Shown here piece by piece: positions 45,338 to 55,791 of a stretch of DNA of 64,000 nt. The notes beneath the pieces were generated by a model. The model saw only the letters and a list, made by a program, of their open reading frames with translations. It searched no databases and was not told where the DNA came from. Each line of letters begins with the position of its first letter. The stretch's first letter is position 1. Both the position numbers and the translations under genes were made by a program. The DNA is from Roseococcus pinisoli (GTDB lineage Bacteria > Pseudomonadota > Alphaproteobacteria > Acetobacterales > Acetobacteraceae): positions 124,001 through 188,000 of the forward strand of contig NZ_JAHCDA010000004.1 of assembly GCF_018413645.1 (NCBI RefSeq), read 5' to 3'.

Positions 45338-46756
45338 CTATTGCACGAGGGGCGGCCTCTTCTGGGCCCAGGGCCGGGCCTGCTCGAAGGCGGCGCTGGC
45401 CTGCAGCACGCCCAGATCGTCGAAACGCCGGCCGACGATCTGCAGGCCGACGGGCAGGCCGGCCGGCGTGAAGCCGCAGGGGATGCTCGCCGCGGGGCTG
45501 CCGGACCAGTTGAAGGGGTAGGAGAACTCGGCCCACATCAGCCAGTCCCACTCGTGCTGCGGCCAGTGCTCCGGCTGCAGCCGGTCCGCCGGGAAGGCGG
45601 CGACGCTCACAGCCGGCGAGAGCAGGAAGTCGTAGCCCTCCATGAACTCATGGATCTTCTGGATGTAGTCGAAGCGCCGGAGCCGCATCTGCATGAACTG
45701 CGATGCCGTGAAGCCCGAGGCGTATTTGATCATCGCCACGAAGCCCGGATCCATCCGGCTCTCGAATTCCGGCAGGGCGTCGATCCGCCCGCTGAAGGTC
45801 GCGGGCCAGAAGAAGCGCGCGAGCTCGGGCCCGAGGGGGCCCCAGTCGGGCGTCACCTCCTCGACATGGGCGCCCATCGCCTCGAAGGCCGTGACGGCCT
45901 TGGCCACCACCTCCGCCACTTCGGGATCGACGCGCGCATGGCCGAAATCGGGGCTGTAGGCGATGCGCCGCCCCTTCATGTCCGCGGCCTTGAGCTGGCC
46001 CGCATAGTCCTGCGGCGGCGCCTCGAGCGAGGTGTAGTCCCACACATGCGGCCCGGCCATCGCCTGGGTCATCAGCGCGGCATCCTCCACGCTGCGGGTC
46101 AGCGGGCCGATATGGGTGGCGAGGTCGTTGTTCGACATCGGCCAGTTCGGCACCCGCCCATGCGTCGGCTTGAGCCCGTAGACGCCCGAGAAATGGGCGG
46201 GCATGCGGATGGAGCCCGCGCCGTCGCCGCCCTGGTGCAGCGGCCCGTAGCCGCTGGCCGCCGCCACCCCTGCGCCGGAGGAGGAGGCGCCGGCATTCAG
46301 CCCCTTGCCCCAGGGGTTGTGCGTGATGCCGGAGATCATCGCCTGGCTCACGCCCTTCCAGCCCCATTCGCCGGCCGAGGTCGTCTTGCCCGTCATCATC
46401 CCGCCGGCGTCGGCGAGGCGGCTGACGCAGGGCGCGTCCACATCCGGGATGGTGCCCTGCAGGACGGCGGTCGAGAAATCGGTCTGCACGCCCTTGGTGT
46501 GCTGCAGGTCCTTGATGGTGAAGGGGATGCCTTCGAGCAGCCGCGCTTCCTCGCCCTTGAGGAAGACCGCCTCGGAGCGCTTCGCGGCTGCCAGGGCATG
46601 CTCGGGCGTGGTGCGCATCATGGCGTTCACCCGCGGCTCGATCCGCTCCATGCGGTCCAGCACGGCCTTCGCGACCTCGACCGGCGAAAGCTCGCGCTTG
46701 CGGTAGAGCGCGCCGAGCTCCCTCACCCCCAGATAGCCGATCTCGTCGTTATCCAT
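45338..46756 (-). CDS. Amidase (amidase-signature family)
   Basis: 472 residues. The Ser-cisSer-Lys catalytic set is visible: Lys in PFTIKDLQ near residue 80, cisSer in NAGASSSGAGVAAASG near 152, and Ser in GGDGAGSIRMPAHFSG. Hydrolyses a carboxamide to acid and ammonia; the substrate is not given by the sequence. Not GatA, since the expected gatC/gatB partners are absent. First gene of a probable operon with the binding protein. Confidence 0.88.
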   Translation of the reverse strand: MDNDEIGYLGVRELGALYRKRELSPVEVAKAVLDRMERIEPRVNAMMRTTPEHALAAAKRSEAVFLKGEEARLLEGIPFTIKDLQHTKGVQTDFSTAVLQGTIPDVDAPCVSRLADAGGMMTGKTTSAGEWGWKGVSQAMISGITHNPWGKGLNAGASSSGAGVAAASGYGPLHQGGDGAGSIRMPAHFSGVYGLKPTHGRVPNWPMSNNDLATHIGPLTRSVEDAALMTQAMAGPHVWDYTSLEAPPQDYAGQLKAADMKGRRIAYSPDFGHARVDPEVAEVVAKAVTAFEAMGAHVEEVTPDWGPLGPELARFFWPATFSGRIDALPEFESRMDPGFVAMIKYASGFTASQFMQMRLRRFDYIQKIHEFMEGYDFLLSPAVSVAAFPADRLQPEHWPQHEWDWLMWAEFSYPFNWSGSPAASIPCGFTPAGLPVGLQIVGRRFDDLGVLQASAAFEQARPWAQKRPPLVQ

Positions 46757-46890
46757 TCGCCTCAGCCTCCGATCGCACAGCCGGTACAGCCCGCATCGAG
46801 GAGGCGAACCTCTGGCGTTTCCCAGGGCCCTTTCCGGGCCTCTCCGTCATTCACTGGCCCGGGCCGCATGGCGCGCCCCGGGCGGTCGGG

Positions 46891-48048
46891 TCAGTCCCGT
46901 GCCGGCCCGAACTCCGCATCCCGGTGCACCCAGGCGCTGATCACGAGTCCGAAGCCGATCATGGTGGTGAGCATGGCCGAGCCGCCATGCGAGATCAACG
47001 GCAGCGGCACGCCGCCCACGGGAATGCTCCCCGTCACCATCGCCACGTTCACGAAGATATAGAGGAAGTAGTTCGTGCCGAGCCCGATCGCGAGCAGACG
47101 CCCGAACTGGTGCTTGCAGCGCAACGCCACCAGGAAGCAGAAGGCCACCACGAGCATCAGCAGCGTCAGCGTCCCCATCGCGCCCACCAAGCCGAACTCC
47201 TCGGCGATCATGGTGAAGATGAAGTCGGTCTGCTTCTCGGGCAGGAAGTTCAGGTGGCCCTGCGTTCCCTGGAGGAAGCCCTTGCCCCAGAACCCGCCCG
47301 AGCCCAACGCGATCTTGGACTGGATGATGTTGTAGCCGGCGCCCAGCGGGTCGGATTCCGGATCCAGGAAGGTCGTGATGCGGGCGCGCTGATAGTCGCG
47401 CAGATTCTCGTAGACGATGGGCACCGCGGCCACGGCGCCGCCGATGACGATCGCAAACTTCCACCAGCGCACGCCCGCGGCCCAGAACATCACCCCGCCC
47501 AGCACGGCGGTGATGAGCGAGGTGCCGAGGTTGGGCTGCTTGAAGATGAGCCCCACGGGCACGAGGATCAGGATCGCCGGCACCACCAGGAAGAAGGGAT
47601 TGCCCACGCGCTCCCAGCTCGCGCGATGGAACCAGGCCGCCAGCGTCAGCGCCAGGATGATCTTCATCAGCTCCGAAGGCTGGAGCTGCAGGGGCCCGAG
47701 GTCGATCCAGCGCTGCGCGCCCTTCCCCACCTCGCCATGCAGCGCGACCATGACGAGCAGGCCGACGCCCACCACATAGGCGACGGGCGCGGCGCGCGCG
47801 ATCAGCCGGATGTCGATGAAGCCGATGCACAGCATCATCACCAGGCAGAAGCCGAAGCGCAGCGCGTGCTTGGTGGCGTAGAGGTCCGGATTGCCGCTGC
47901 CGGCCGAATAGAGGGCGACATAGCCCACCGCCGCGACGGCGCAGAGCAGCAGCACGAAGATCCAGGGGATCTGCCAGAGCTTCTGCAGGATCCCCGACCC
48001 GCGGTCGCGGGTGAGCAGGCGCTTCTCGAAGACGGTCGAGCCGGACAT
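46891..48048 (-). CDS. rodA: Peptidoglycan glycosyltransferase RodA
   Basis: 385 residues of the SEDS family, ten membrane helices. Polymerises glycan strands in the elongasome with PBP2. The motif GKGAQRWIDLGPLQLQPSELMK is the SEDS hallmark with the essential Asp; FGHL-like HLNFLPEKQTDFIFTMIAEEFG and the final GSIPVGGVPLPLISHGGS segment also fit. It is the last gene of the mre operon, after a 147-nt gap holding a strong hairpin. Confidence 0.95.
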   Translation of the reverse strand: MSGSTVFEKRLLTRDRGSGILQKLWQIPWIFVLLLCAVAAVGYVALYSAGSGNPDLYATKHALRFGFCLVMMLCIGFIDIRLIARAAPVAYVVGVGLLVMVALHGEVGKGAQRWIDLGPLQLQPSELMKIILALTLAAWFHRASWERVGNPFFLVVPAILILVPVGLIFKQPNLGTSLITAVLGGVMFWAAGVRWWKFAIVIGGAVAAVPIVYENLRDYQRARITTFLDPESDPLGAGYNIIQSKIALGSGGFWGKGFLQGTQGHLNFLPEKQTDFIFTMIAEEFGLVGAMGTLTLLMLVVAFCFLVALRCKHQFGRLLAIGLGTNYFLYIFVNVAMVTGSIPVGGVPLPLISHGGSAMLTTMIGFGLVISAWVHRDAEFGPARD

Positions 48049-48139
48049 TTTACTTGGCCCTCAGACGCCGGGCGTCGGCTCCGCCGGCTTGGCTTCGCCG
48101 CAAGACGGATGCGCCGATGGGATAGGCCGTGGGGCGGCG

Positions 48140-48158
48140 CCGGCCGCCTTGCGGCCGG
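48140..48158. other. Intercistronic hairpin between mrdA and rodA
   Basis: CCGGCCGC (48140-48147) and GCGGCCGG (48151-48158) form a perfect 8-bp stem with a CTT loop; the flanks allow an alternative GCCGGCC/GGCCGGC pairing. No T-run follows. It might be an RNA-processing or stability element that lowers rodA output relative to mrdA. Confidence 0.45.
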
Positions 48159-48195
48159 AGGCCGGCGGTTCGCTCAGCAGCTTGGAGGCATGTCG

Positions 48196-50130
48196 TCACC
48201 GGCCGCTGCGCTCGGCATCGGCGACGCGCGCGCCCGGCTGCGGCACCGCGCGGAAGCGGTTGAAGGTCTCGACGATGGCATCGCGCGCCAGCGGCGCCGC
48301 GGCGGCGGAGCCCGAGGTGCCGTGCTCGACCACCACGCTCACCGCATAGAGCGGGTTGTCGTGCGGCGCGTAGCCCACGAAGAGCGCATGCGGCCGGTAT
48401 TCGCGCGGCAGGCTCTCCACGCGGAAGCCGCGCTCCCGCTGTTCGCGGGAGACGCGACGCACCTGCGTCGTGCCGGTCTTTCCCGCCATCTGCCCGTAGC
48501 CGCTGGGCAGGCGCCCGATGCTGGCCGTGCCGCCCGCCTCGTTGACGACCGCCCACATGGCATCGCGCATCAGCCGCAGATCGCGCTCGGCGATGCCCAT
48601 GCTGGGCCAGTCCTCGGGCCGCCCGCCCCGCGCCGGCCGGCCGCCGATGCTGCGGGTGAGATGCGGCTGCACGGCCCGGCCGGTCGCGAGACGCGCGGTC
48701 ATGGTGGCGAGGCTGAGGGGCGTGAGCTGATAGAAGCCCTGGCCGATGCCATGCACCACCGTATCGCCCAGCGCCCAGCCGCGCCCCTGCGCCTCACGCC
48801 ATTCGCGCGTGGGCACCAGGCCGCGCCGAGCCCCCGGCAGCTCGATGTCGAGGTCGACGCCGAGGCCGAAGCGCCGGGACATGGCGGCGATCCGGTTGAT
48901 GCCGAGCCGCCGGGCCATCTCGTAGAAATAGACGTCGCAGCTCAGCTTGAGGGCGGTGCGCTGGTCGAGCGCGCCATGGCCGCCGCGGTTCCAGCAGTGG
49001 AAGCGGCTTTCGCCCAGGTCGAAATGCCCGGGGCAGCTCACCCGCTCATAGGGCGTGGTGACGCGCGCTTCGAGCGCCGCCAGCGCCACCACCATCTTGA
49101 AGGTGGAGCCCGGCGCGTAGAGCCCGTTGGTCGCCTTGTTGATGAGCGGCGTGGCGCGGTTGTTGGTCAGCTGCCGCCATTGCGCGTTGGAGACGCCGGA
49201 GTTGAAGACGTTCGGGTCGAAGCTCGGCTGGCTCGCCATGGCCAGCACCTCGCCATTGCGTGCGTTCATCACGACGACCGAGGTTCCCTCCTCGATCCGT
49301 CCGCGAATGGCCTTCTGCAGCTCCGTATCGACGCTGATCTCGATGTCCTGGCCCGGCTGACCCTCGCGCCGGTCGAGCTCGCGGATGACCCGGCCGACGG
49401 CATTCACTTCGAGCTGTACGGAGCCCGCGCGGCCGCGCATCGCCAGATCGTGGAAGCGCTCGATGCCCGACCGGCCGACCCGGATGCCGGGCAGTTGCAG
49501 CAGCGGGTCGCCGTCCATGTCGCGCTCGGCGGGCGGCGCCACATAGCCCACGATATGGGCGAGGTGCTCCGCCTCCGGATAGATGCGCGTGGTGCCGACG
49601 TCGATCAGGATGCCCGGCAGGTCCGGCGCGTTCACCTCGATCCGCGCCATGTCCTCCCAGGTCAGGAACTCGCGCACGATGACGGGGACGAAGCGGCGGC
49701 GGCGGCGCATCTCGCGCTCCACCCGCGCCCGCTCGTGCTCGCCGAGGGGGACGATGCGGCTGAAGGTCTCCAGCGTGGCGCCGACGTCGGAGGTCTGCTC
49801 GGCGACCAGCAGGGCCCGCCAGTTCAGGCGGTTGCCGGCCACCACCTGGCCATTGCGATCCAGCACACGGCCGCGCGGCGGCGACAGCAGGCGCGCGGAA
49901 AGCCGGTTCTCCTCGGCCAGGGTCGCATAGCGCTCCCCCTGCTCGACCTGGAGCGTGTGCAGCCGGTAGCCGAGGAAGCCGAAGAGCCCGAGCTGCCCGC
50001 CCGCCAGCAGCAGGGCGCGCCGCGTGAAGACGGAGCGGCGCTGCTCCTCCTCCCGCTTCACGCCGCGCATGGTGAAATTGGCGATGCCGCCCTTCTCGCG
50101 GCGCAGGCGCAGCAGGCGTGGCAGCTTCAT
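48196..50130 (-). CDS. mrdA: Penicillin-binding protein 2 (elongasome transpeptidase)
   Basis: 644 residues. An N-terminal membrane helix (ALLLAGGQLGLFGFLGYRL) is followed by a class B dimerisation domain (SPPRGRVLDRNGQVVAGN) and the transpeptidase: SxxK in APGSTFKMV, SxN-like SCD in LKLSCDVYFYEMA, and KTG in MAGKTGTTQ. Cross-links peptidoglycan during rod growth. ATG 50130 overlaps the mreD stop (ATGA). Length is near the E. coli 633. Confidence 0.95.
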   Translation of the reverse strand: MKLPRLLRLRREKGGIANFTMRGVKREEEQRRSVFTRRALLLAGGQLGLFGFLGYRLHTLQVEQGERYATLAEENRLSARLLSPPRGRVLDRNGQVVAGNRLNWRALLVAEQTSDVGATLETFSRIVPLGEHERARVEREMRRRRRFVPVIVREFLTWEDMARIEVNAPDLPGILIDVGTTRIYPEAEHLAHIVGYVAPPAERDMDGDPLLQLPGIRVGRSGIERFHDLAMRGRAGSVQLEVNAVGRVIRELDRREGQPGQDIEISVDTELQKAIRGRIEEGTSVVVMNARNGEVLAMASQPSFDPNVFNSGVSNAQWRQLTNNRATPLINKATNGLYAPGSTFKMVVALAALEARVTTPYERVSCPGHFDLGESRFHCWNRGGHGALDQRTALKLSCDVYFYEMARRLGINRIAAMSRRFGLGVDLDIELPGARRGLVPTREWREAQGRGWALGDTVVHGIGQGFYQLTPLSLATMTARLATGRAVQPHLTRSIGGRPARGGRPEDWPSMGIAERDLRLMRDAMWAVVNEAGGTASIGRLPSGYGQMAGKTGTTQVRRVSREQRERGFRVESLPREYRPHALFVGYAPHDNPLYAVSVVVEHGTSGSAAAAPLARDAIVETFNRFRAVPQPGARVADAERSGR

Positions 50131-50666
50131 AGCGCGAGCTCCGCGCGGTGCATGGCGGTGTGAAGGCGCGTCAGCGCCCAGGCCAGGACCGGATAGAGGC
50201 CGACGGAGATGCCGACCTGCGCGAGCGCCGGCATGGTGGGCGGAATGTGCCAGCCGAGCACCGCCTCCAGCCCCCAGCCCAGCGCGGCCGCGCCGGCGGC
50301 GAAGGCGCAGTAGATCAGCCAGGCCGACAGGAAGGATTGGCGCACCAGCACGTCCCGCCAGCGCAGCGCCACGCCATGCACCACCAGCAGCGTCAGGATG
50401 CCGGCCCCGAGCGGCGAGAAGGACAGGAGGTCCTGCAGAAGGCCGAGGAGGAACACCACGGGCGCGGGCATGGCAGCCGGCCGGAAGATCGTCCAGAAGA
50501 AAATGCCCGGCAGCGCCAGCGCCGCGATGAGCCCGGGCACGTCCACGGGAACGGCCGCGAAGATGATCAGGAAGGCCGTGAAGACGGCCGGGAACCCTGC
50601 CCTCGCGCCGGCATCGAGCCGGCGCAGCAGACCCATGGGCGGCTCCTGCCGGCCCTTCGCTTGCAT
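50127..50666 (-). CDS. mreD: Rod shape-determining protein MreD
   Basis: 179 residues, five or six membrane helices and little else, as in other MreD. Bears VVFLLGLLQDLLSFSPLGAGILTLL, a family segment. Overlaps mrdA by 4 nt and begins 4 nt after mreC. Assignment rests on hydrophobicity, segment and position. Confidence 0.9.
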   Translation of the reverse strand: MQAKGRQEPPMGLLRRLDAGARAGFPAVFTAFLIIFAAVPVDVPGLIAALALPGIFFWTIFRPAAMPAPVVFLLGLLQDLLSFSPLGAGILTLLVVHGVALRWRDVLVRQSFLSAWLIYCAFAAGAAALGWGLEAVLGWHIPPTMPALAQVGISVGLYPVLAWALTRLHTAMHRAELAL

Positions 50667-50670
50667 GAGG

Positions 50671-51540
50671 TCAGCGCCTGCCGGAAGGCCGCGGCTCGGG
50701 CCGCGCCACCGCCTCGGGCGGCAGGATGCCGGAGAGGCCGAAGTCGAAGAGGCGCAGCACGTCCAGGCGATCGAGCTGGGCGAAGAGCTCGACCTCGGCC
50801 GCGCCGCTCTCGCTCCAGCGCACCACGCCGACCGGCAGGCCCGCGGGGAAGGCCCCAGCCTGGGCGCTGGTCACCACGCGGTCGCCCTCGCGCGGGGTCA
50901 CGCCTTCGGGCCAATGCTGCAGGCGCGGCCGGGCAGTGTTGCTGCCGACCATGATGGCCCGCGCCCGGCTGCCCTCGAGCGTCACGGGGATGCGGCTGTT
51001 GATGTCGGTCGCGAGCAGGACGCGGGCGGAGCGGCTGCCCACCTCGGTCACGCGGCCGGCGAAGCCGCGCTCGTCCAGCGCGATCTGGCCCTTGCGGATG
51101 CTGTGCTGCGGCCCGGCGGCCAGGAGCACGGCGCGCGCATAGGTGCCGCCGGCATCGGCGACGACGCGGGCGGTGCGGTACTGCGGCGCAGGCTCGGGCA
51201 CCCAGGTGAGCTGGCGGCGCAGCAGCGCGTTCTCGGCCTCGAGCGCGAGCGCCGTCGCCTGCCAGCGCCGGAGACGCTCATTCTCCTCGACCAGGCGCGC
51301 ATTCTCGGTCCGCATGGTCCAGAGCGTCCCGATCTCGGTGACGGTGTCGCGCACGGCCGAGACCGGCTGGCGCACCGCGCCCCAGATCGGCGAGAGGGCA
51401 TCGGCGATGGCCATGCGGCTGCGCTCGATCAGCAAGGCATCCGCCTTGCCGAGCAGCATGGCACCGAAGGCCGCCGCGATCAGCACCGGCAAGGAAAGCC
51501 GGGTGAGGGCCTGGCGCAGGGGGATACTGAGACGGATCAT
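50671..51540 (-). CDS. mreC: Rod shape-determining protein MreC
   Basis: 289 residues. An N-terminal membrane helix (LPVLIAAAFGAMLLGKA), a periplasmic coiled-coil (RTENARLVEENERLRRW) and the beta-rich C-terminal domain (ARVVADAGGTYARAVLLAAG, GFAGRVTEVGSRSARVLLATD) are all visible. It scaffolds PBP2 and RodA on the cell wall side. 109 nt after mreB. Confidence 0.95.
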   Translation of the reverse strand: MIRLSIPLRQALTRLSLPVLIAAAFGAMLLGKADALLIERSRMAIADALSPIWGAVRQPVSAVRDTVTEIGTLWTMRTENARLVEENERLRRWQATALALEAENALLRRQLTWVPEPAPQYRTARVVADAGGTYARAVLLAAGPQHSIRKGQIALDERGFAGRVTEVGSRSARVLLATDINSRIPVTLEGSRARAIMVGSNTARPRLQHWPEGVTPREGDRVVTSAQAGAFPAGLPVGVVRWSESGAAEVELFAQLDRLDVLRLFDFGLSGILPPEAVARPEPRPSGRR

Positions 51541-51649
51541 CAGGTCTCCGCCAAATCTCTTAAGCGTTCGGGAGCCGATTCACGTCGCCGGCGCGGCTGC
51601 CTGCGACCATCGGCCCCCGGGAAATCAATTCGCTATCAATACATCAAAA

Positions 51650-52944
<1,295 letters not shown>

Positions 52945-54528
52945 TTATTCTGCCGGGGCGACGGCCGGCGGCTCCGTCCGCTCGCGCTTCACGAGCAGCT
53001 TGTTCAGCGCATGCACATAGGCGCGGGCCGAGGCGACGATGGTGTCGGTATCCGACCCCTGCCCGTCCACGAGCTTGCCGTCTTCCTCGATGCGAACGGT
53101 CACGCGCGCCTGGGCGTCGGTGCCGCCGGTCACGCTCTGCACGGCGTAAAGCTTCAGGTTCCCGCCATGCGGGACGGCCTGGCGGAGGGCGTTGAAGGTC
53201 GCGTCCACGGCGCCGTCGCCGCCCGACATGCCCTCGACCTGCTCGCCATCGACCTCCAGCACCACGGTCGCCATCGGGCGCGTGCCCATGCCGGTCGCCA
53301 CCGTCATGCCGGTGAGCTTGATGCGCTCGTGAGCCCGGCCCACCTCGTCGTCGACCAGGGCGGCGATGTCCTCGTCGTAGACAACCTTCTTGCGGTCGGC
53401 GAGGTCCTTGAAGCGCTTGAAGGCGTCGTTCAGCTGGTTGTCGCCCACCTCGTAGCCCAGCGTCTTCAACCGGTCACGGAAGGCGGCGCGGCCCGAATGC
53501 TTGCCCAGGATGATGGAGTTGGTGGTCCAGCCCACGCTCTCCGGCGTCATGATCTCGTAGGTGCTCGCATCCTTCAGGACGCCGTCCTGGTGGATGCCGC
53601 TCTCATGCGCGAAGGCGTTGCGGCCGACGATGGCCTTGTTCGGCTGCACGTCGAAGCCCGTGATCGTGGCCAGCAGCTTCGAGGTGCGCAGGATGCGCTT
53701 GTTGTCGATGCAGGTGCGGAGCTTCAGCGCGTCCTGTCGGGTGCGCAGCGCCATCGCCACTTCCTCGAGCGCCGCATTGCCCGCGCGCTCGCCGATGCCG
53801 TTGATGGTGCACTCGATCTGCCGCGCGCCGGCCTGGATCGCAGCCAGGGTATTCGCCACCGCCAGGCCCAGGTCGTTATGGTTATGGGCCGAGAAGATCG
53901 CCTTGTCGGCGTCCGGCACCTTGTTCATCAGCGTCGAGAAGATCAGGCCCATATCGGCCGGCAGCGAATAGCCGACGGTGTCGGGGATATTGATCGTGGT
54001 GGCGCCGGCCTTGATGGCCGTCTCGACGCAGCGGCACAGGAAGTCGAGGTCGGAGCGCGAGCCGTCCTCGGCCGACCACTCGACGTCGGCCGCGTGGTTG
54101 CGGGCCAGGGAGACGCTGTCGGTGATGCGCTGCAGGACCTCCTCGCGCGTCATGCGCAGCTTCACGCGCATGTGCAGGTCGGAGGTCGCGAGCACGATGT
54201 GGATGCGCGGCCGCGCGGCGGGCTTGGTGGCCTCGGCGGAGGAAAGGATGTCGGCCGCATTGGCGCGGCTCAGGCTGGCGATGACCGGCCCGTCCTTGGA
54301 GAAGCGCTTGGCGATGGACTCCACGCTCGCGAAGTCGCCGGGGCTCGCGATCGCGAAGCCGGCCTCCAGCACGTCGGCGCCCAGCTCGTGCAGGGCCTCG
54401 GCCATGCGCAGCTTCTCGTCGAGGTTCATGGAGAAGCCCGGCGACTGCTCGCCGTCACGCAGCGTCGTGTCGAAAATGATGATGCGGCCGCTGTCCAGCT
54501 TGCCGAAGGAAGGATGGTCGATGCTCAT
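52945..54528 (-). CDS. leuA: 2-isopropylmalate synthase
   Basis: 527 residues from ATG 54528; an ATG/GTG a few codons upstream is less likely. The first committed leucine enzyme joins acetyl-CoA and 2-oxoisovalerate. FDTTLRDGEQSPG near the start, metal-site HNHNDLGLAVAN near residue 206, and the GIHQDGVLKD loop are present, and the C-terminal leucine-feedback domain is complete. It is preceded by a leucine-rich leader peptide. The 2-oxoisovalerate route is completed by ilvBHC in this window. Confidence 0.97.
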   Translation of the reverse strand: MSIDHPSFGKLDSGRIIIFDTTLRDGEQSPGFSMNLDEKLRMAEALHELGADVLEAGFAIASPGDFASVESIAKRFSKDGPVIASLSRANAADILSSAEATKPAARPRIHIVLATSDLHMRVKLRMTREEVLQRITDSVSLARNHAADVEWSAEDGSRSDLDFLCRCVETAIKAGATTINIPDTVGYSLPADMGLIFSTLMNKVPDADKAIFSAHNHNDLGLAVANTLAAIQAGARQIECTINGIGERAGNAALEEVAMALRTRQDALKLRTCIDNKRILRTSKLLATITGFDVQPNKAIVGRNAFAHESGIHQDGVLKDASTYEIMTPESVGWTTNSIILGKHSGRAAFRDRLKTLGYEVGDNQLNDAFKRFKDLADRKKVVYDEDIAALVDDEVGRAHERIKLTGMTVATGMGTRPMATVVLEVDGEQVEGMSGGDGAVDATFNALRQAVPHGGNLKLYAVQSVTGGTDAQARVTVRIEEDGKLVDGQGSDTDTIVASARAYVHALNKLLVKRERTEPPAVAPAE

Positions 54529-54611
54529 CGCGCGTTCTCGCAAATTCGAGGTTTCCCGTTAAATCCCCGTAAGGGGTCCCCTGAGCGTCGCGGGCCGCTA
54601 TCGGCCGGGCG

Positions 54612-54713
54612 TCACACCCAGGGGCAGGAAAGTCGAAGCGGAAGGAGGGCAAGCGAAAGCGCCCGGGGCCGAAGCCCGGCAGACATCGCAGCAGTCGCGG
54701 TCCGCATCGCCAT
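54612..54713 (-). CDS. Probable leucine leader peptide of leuA
   Basis: A 33-codon frame ending 83 nt before the leuA start. The last part reads ALSLALLPLRLSCPWV, with six Leu in eleven residues, then a stop. Starts at codons for 54713, 54707 or 54686 give 33, 31 or 24 residues; ribosome sites are weak. Downstream, CCCC of 54581-54560 region can pair with a GGGG before it (AGGGGACCCCT) or after it (CCCCTTACGGGG, then ATTT), two exclusive hairpins as needed for attenuation. Leu-rich leaders before leuA are known in proteobacteria. Pairings drawn by eye. Confidence 0.6.
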   Translation of the reverse strand: MAMRTATAAMSAGLRPRALSLALLPLRLSCPWV

Positions 54714-54816
54714 GGAGCCATGCTTAGCCGCCGAATTCGTCCGGATCAAGAGCGATAGGGAGATGGACGCGCCGCAAGCTTCCCGGCCAAGCTCCCCCAA
54801 AATCGGGAGGAAACCC

Positions 54817-55785
54817 ATGCGTCGCCTGTTGCTCGCGCTTTGCGCGCTGCTGCCTTGCCTGCCCGCGGCCGCCCAGGACTGGCAGCCCGACCGCCCCGTC
54901 CGCATCATCCTGCCCTTCCCGCCCGGCGGCGCGACGGACCTCATCGCCCGCGTCCTGGCCGAGCGCGCGAGCCGCGACCTGCCGCATCGCTGGGTGGTGG
55001 AGAACCGCTCGGGCGCCAACGGCAATATCGGCATGGCAGCCGCCGCGCAGGCCGCGCCGGACGGCTACACGCTGGGCGCCTGCACCATCGGCAACTGCGC
55101 CATCAACGCCGCGATCTACGCGCGCATGCCCTTCGACATCGAGCGCGACCTGGTGCCGGTCTTCTGGAGCGGCAGCGTGATGAACGCCATGGTCGTGCGC
55201 CCGTCCCATCCGGCCCGCAGCTTCCAGGACTTCGTGGCCTGGGCGAAGCAGGCGGGCAATCAGGTGAGCTACTCCTCCTCGGGCTTCGGCAGCTCCAACC
55301 ACCTGCTGCCCGAATTCCTGAACGGGCGCCTCGGCCTGCACATGGTCCACGTGCCCTTCCGCGGCGGCGCGCCCGGCATGCAGGCGGTGATCGCCGGCGA
55401 CACGCAGATGATGTTCGAGAACACGCCGACACTGATCGGCGCCATCCGGGGCGGGCAGCTCCGCGCGCTCGCGGTCAGCGGCTCCACGCGCGATCCCGCC
55501 TTGCCCGACGTGCCGACGCTGGAGGAATCCGGCGTGCCCAATGCCGTCATCGAGCCCTGGTTCGGCTACATGGCGCCGCGCGGCACCCCGGCGAACGTGG
55601 TCGCGCGGCTCAACGCGCTCCTCAACATGGCACTGGCGGACGAGACGGTGCAGGCCCGCCTGCGCGACCTCGGCACGCGGCCCGAAGGCGGCCCGCCGGA
55701 GCGCTTCGTCGCGCATGTCCGCAGCGAGATCGCGCGCTGGCGCGAGGTGGTGGAGGTCAACCGCATCGAGCGCATCAACGAGTAG
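54817..55785 (+). CDS. Bug/TctC-family periplasmic binding protein
   Basis: 322 residues. Signal peptide MRRLLLALCALLPCLPAAAQ then RPVRIILPFPPGGATDLIAR, VENRSGANGNIG and VPFRGGAPGMQAVIAG, the standard Bug landmarks. GGGAGG sits 6 nt before the ATG. No transporter membrane genes are near. It shares only the family pattern with the first Bug protein at 20095-21045 (not a recent duplicate). Divergent from leuA. Confidence 0.92.
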   Translation: MRRLLLALCALLPCLPAAAQDWQPDRPVRIILPFPPGGATDLIARVLAERASRDLPHRWVVENRSGANGNIGMAAAAQAAPDGYTLGACTIGNCAINAAIYARMPFDIERDLVPVFWSGSVMNAMVVRPSHPARSFQDFVAWAKQAGNQVSYSSSGFGSSNHLLPEFLNGRLGLHMVHVPFRGGAPGMQAVIAGDTQMMFENTPTLIGAIRGGQLRALAVSGSTRDPALPDVPTLEESGVPNAVIEPWFGYMAPRGTPANVVARLNALLNMALADETVQARLRDLGTRPEGGPPERFVAHVRSEIARWREVVEVNRIERINE

Positions 55786-55791
55786 GCGCGG

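Noticed and set aside
45338-46756. GatA subunit of the tRNA amidotransferase
   Set aside because: No gatC or gatB neighbours, and a binding protein gene follows, which fits a catabolic amidase better.
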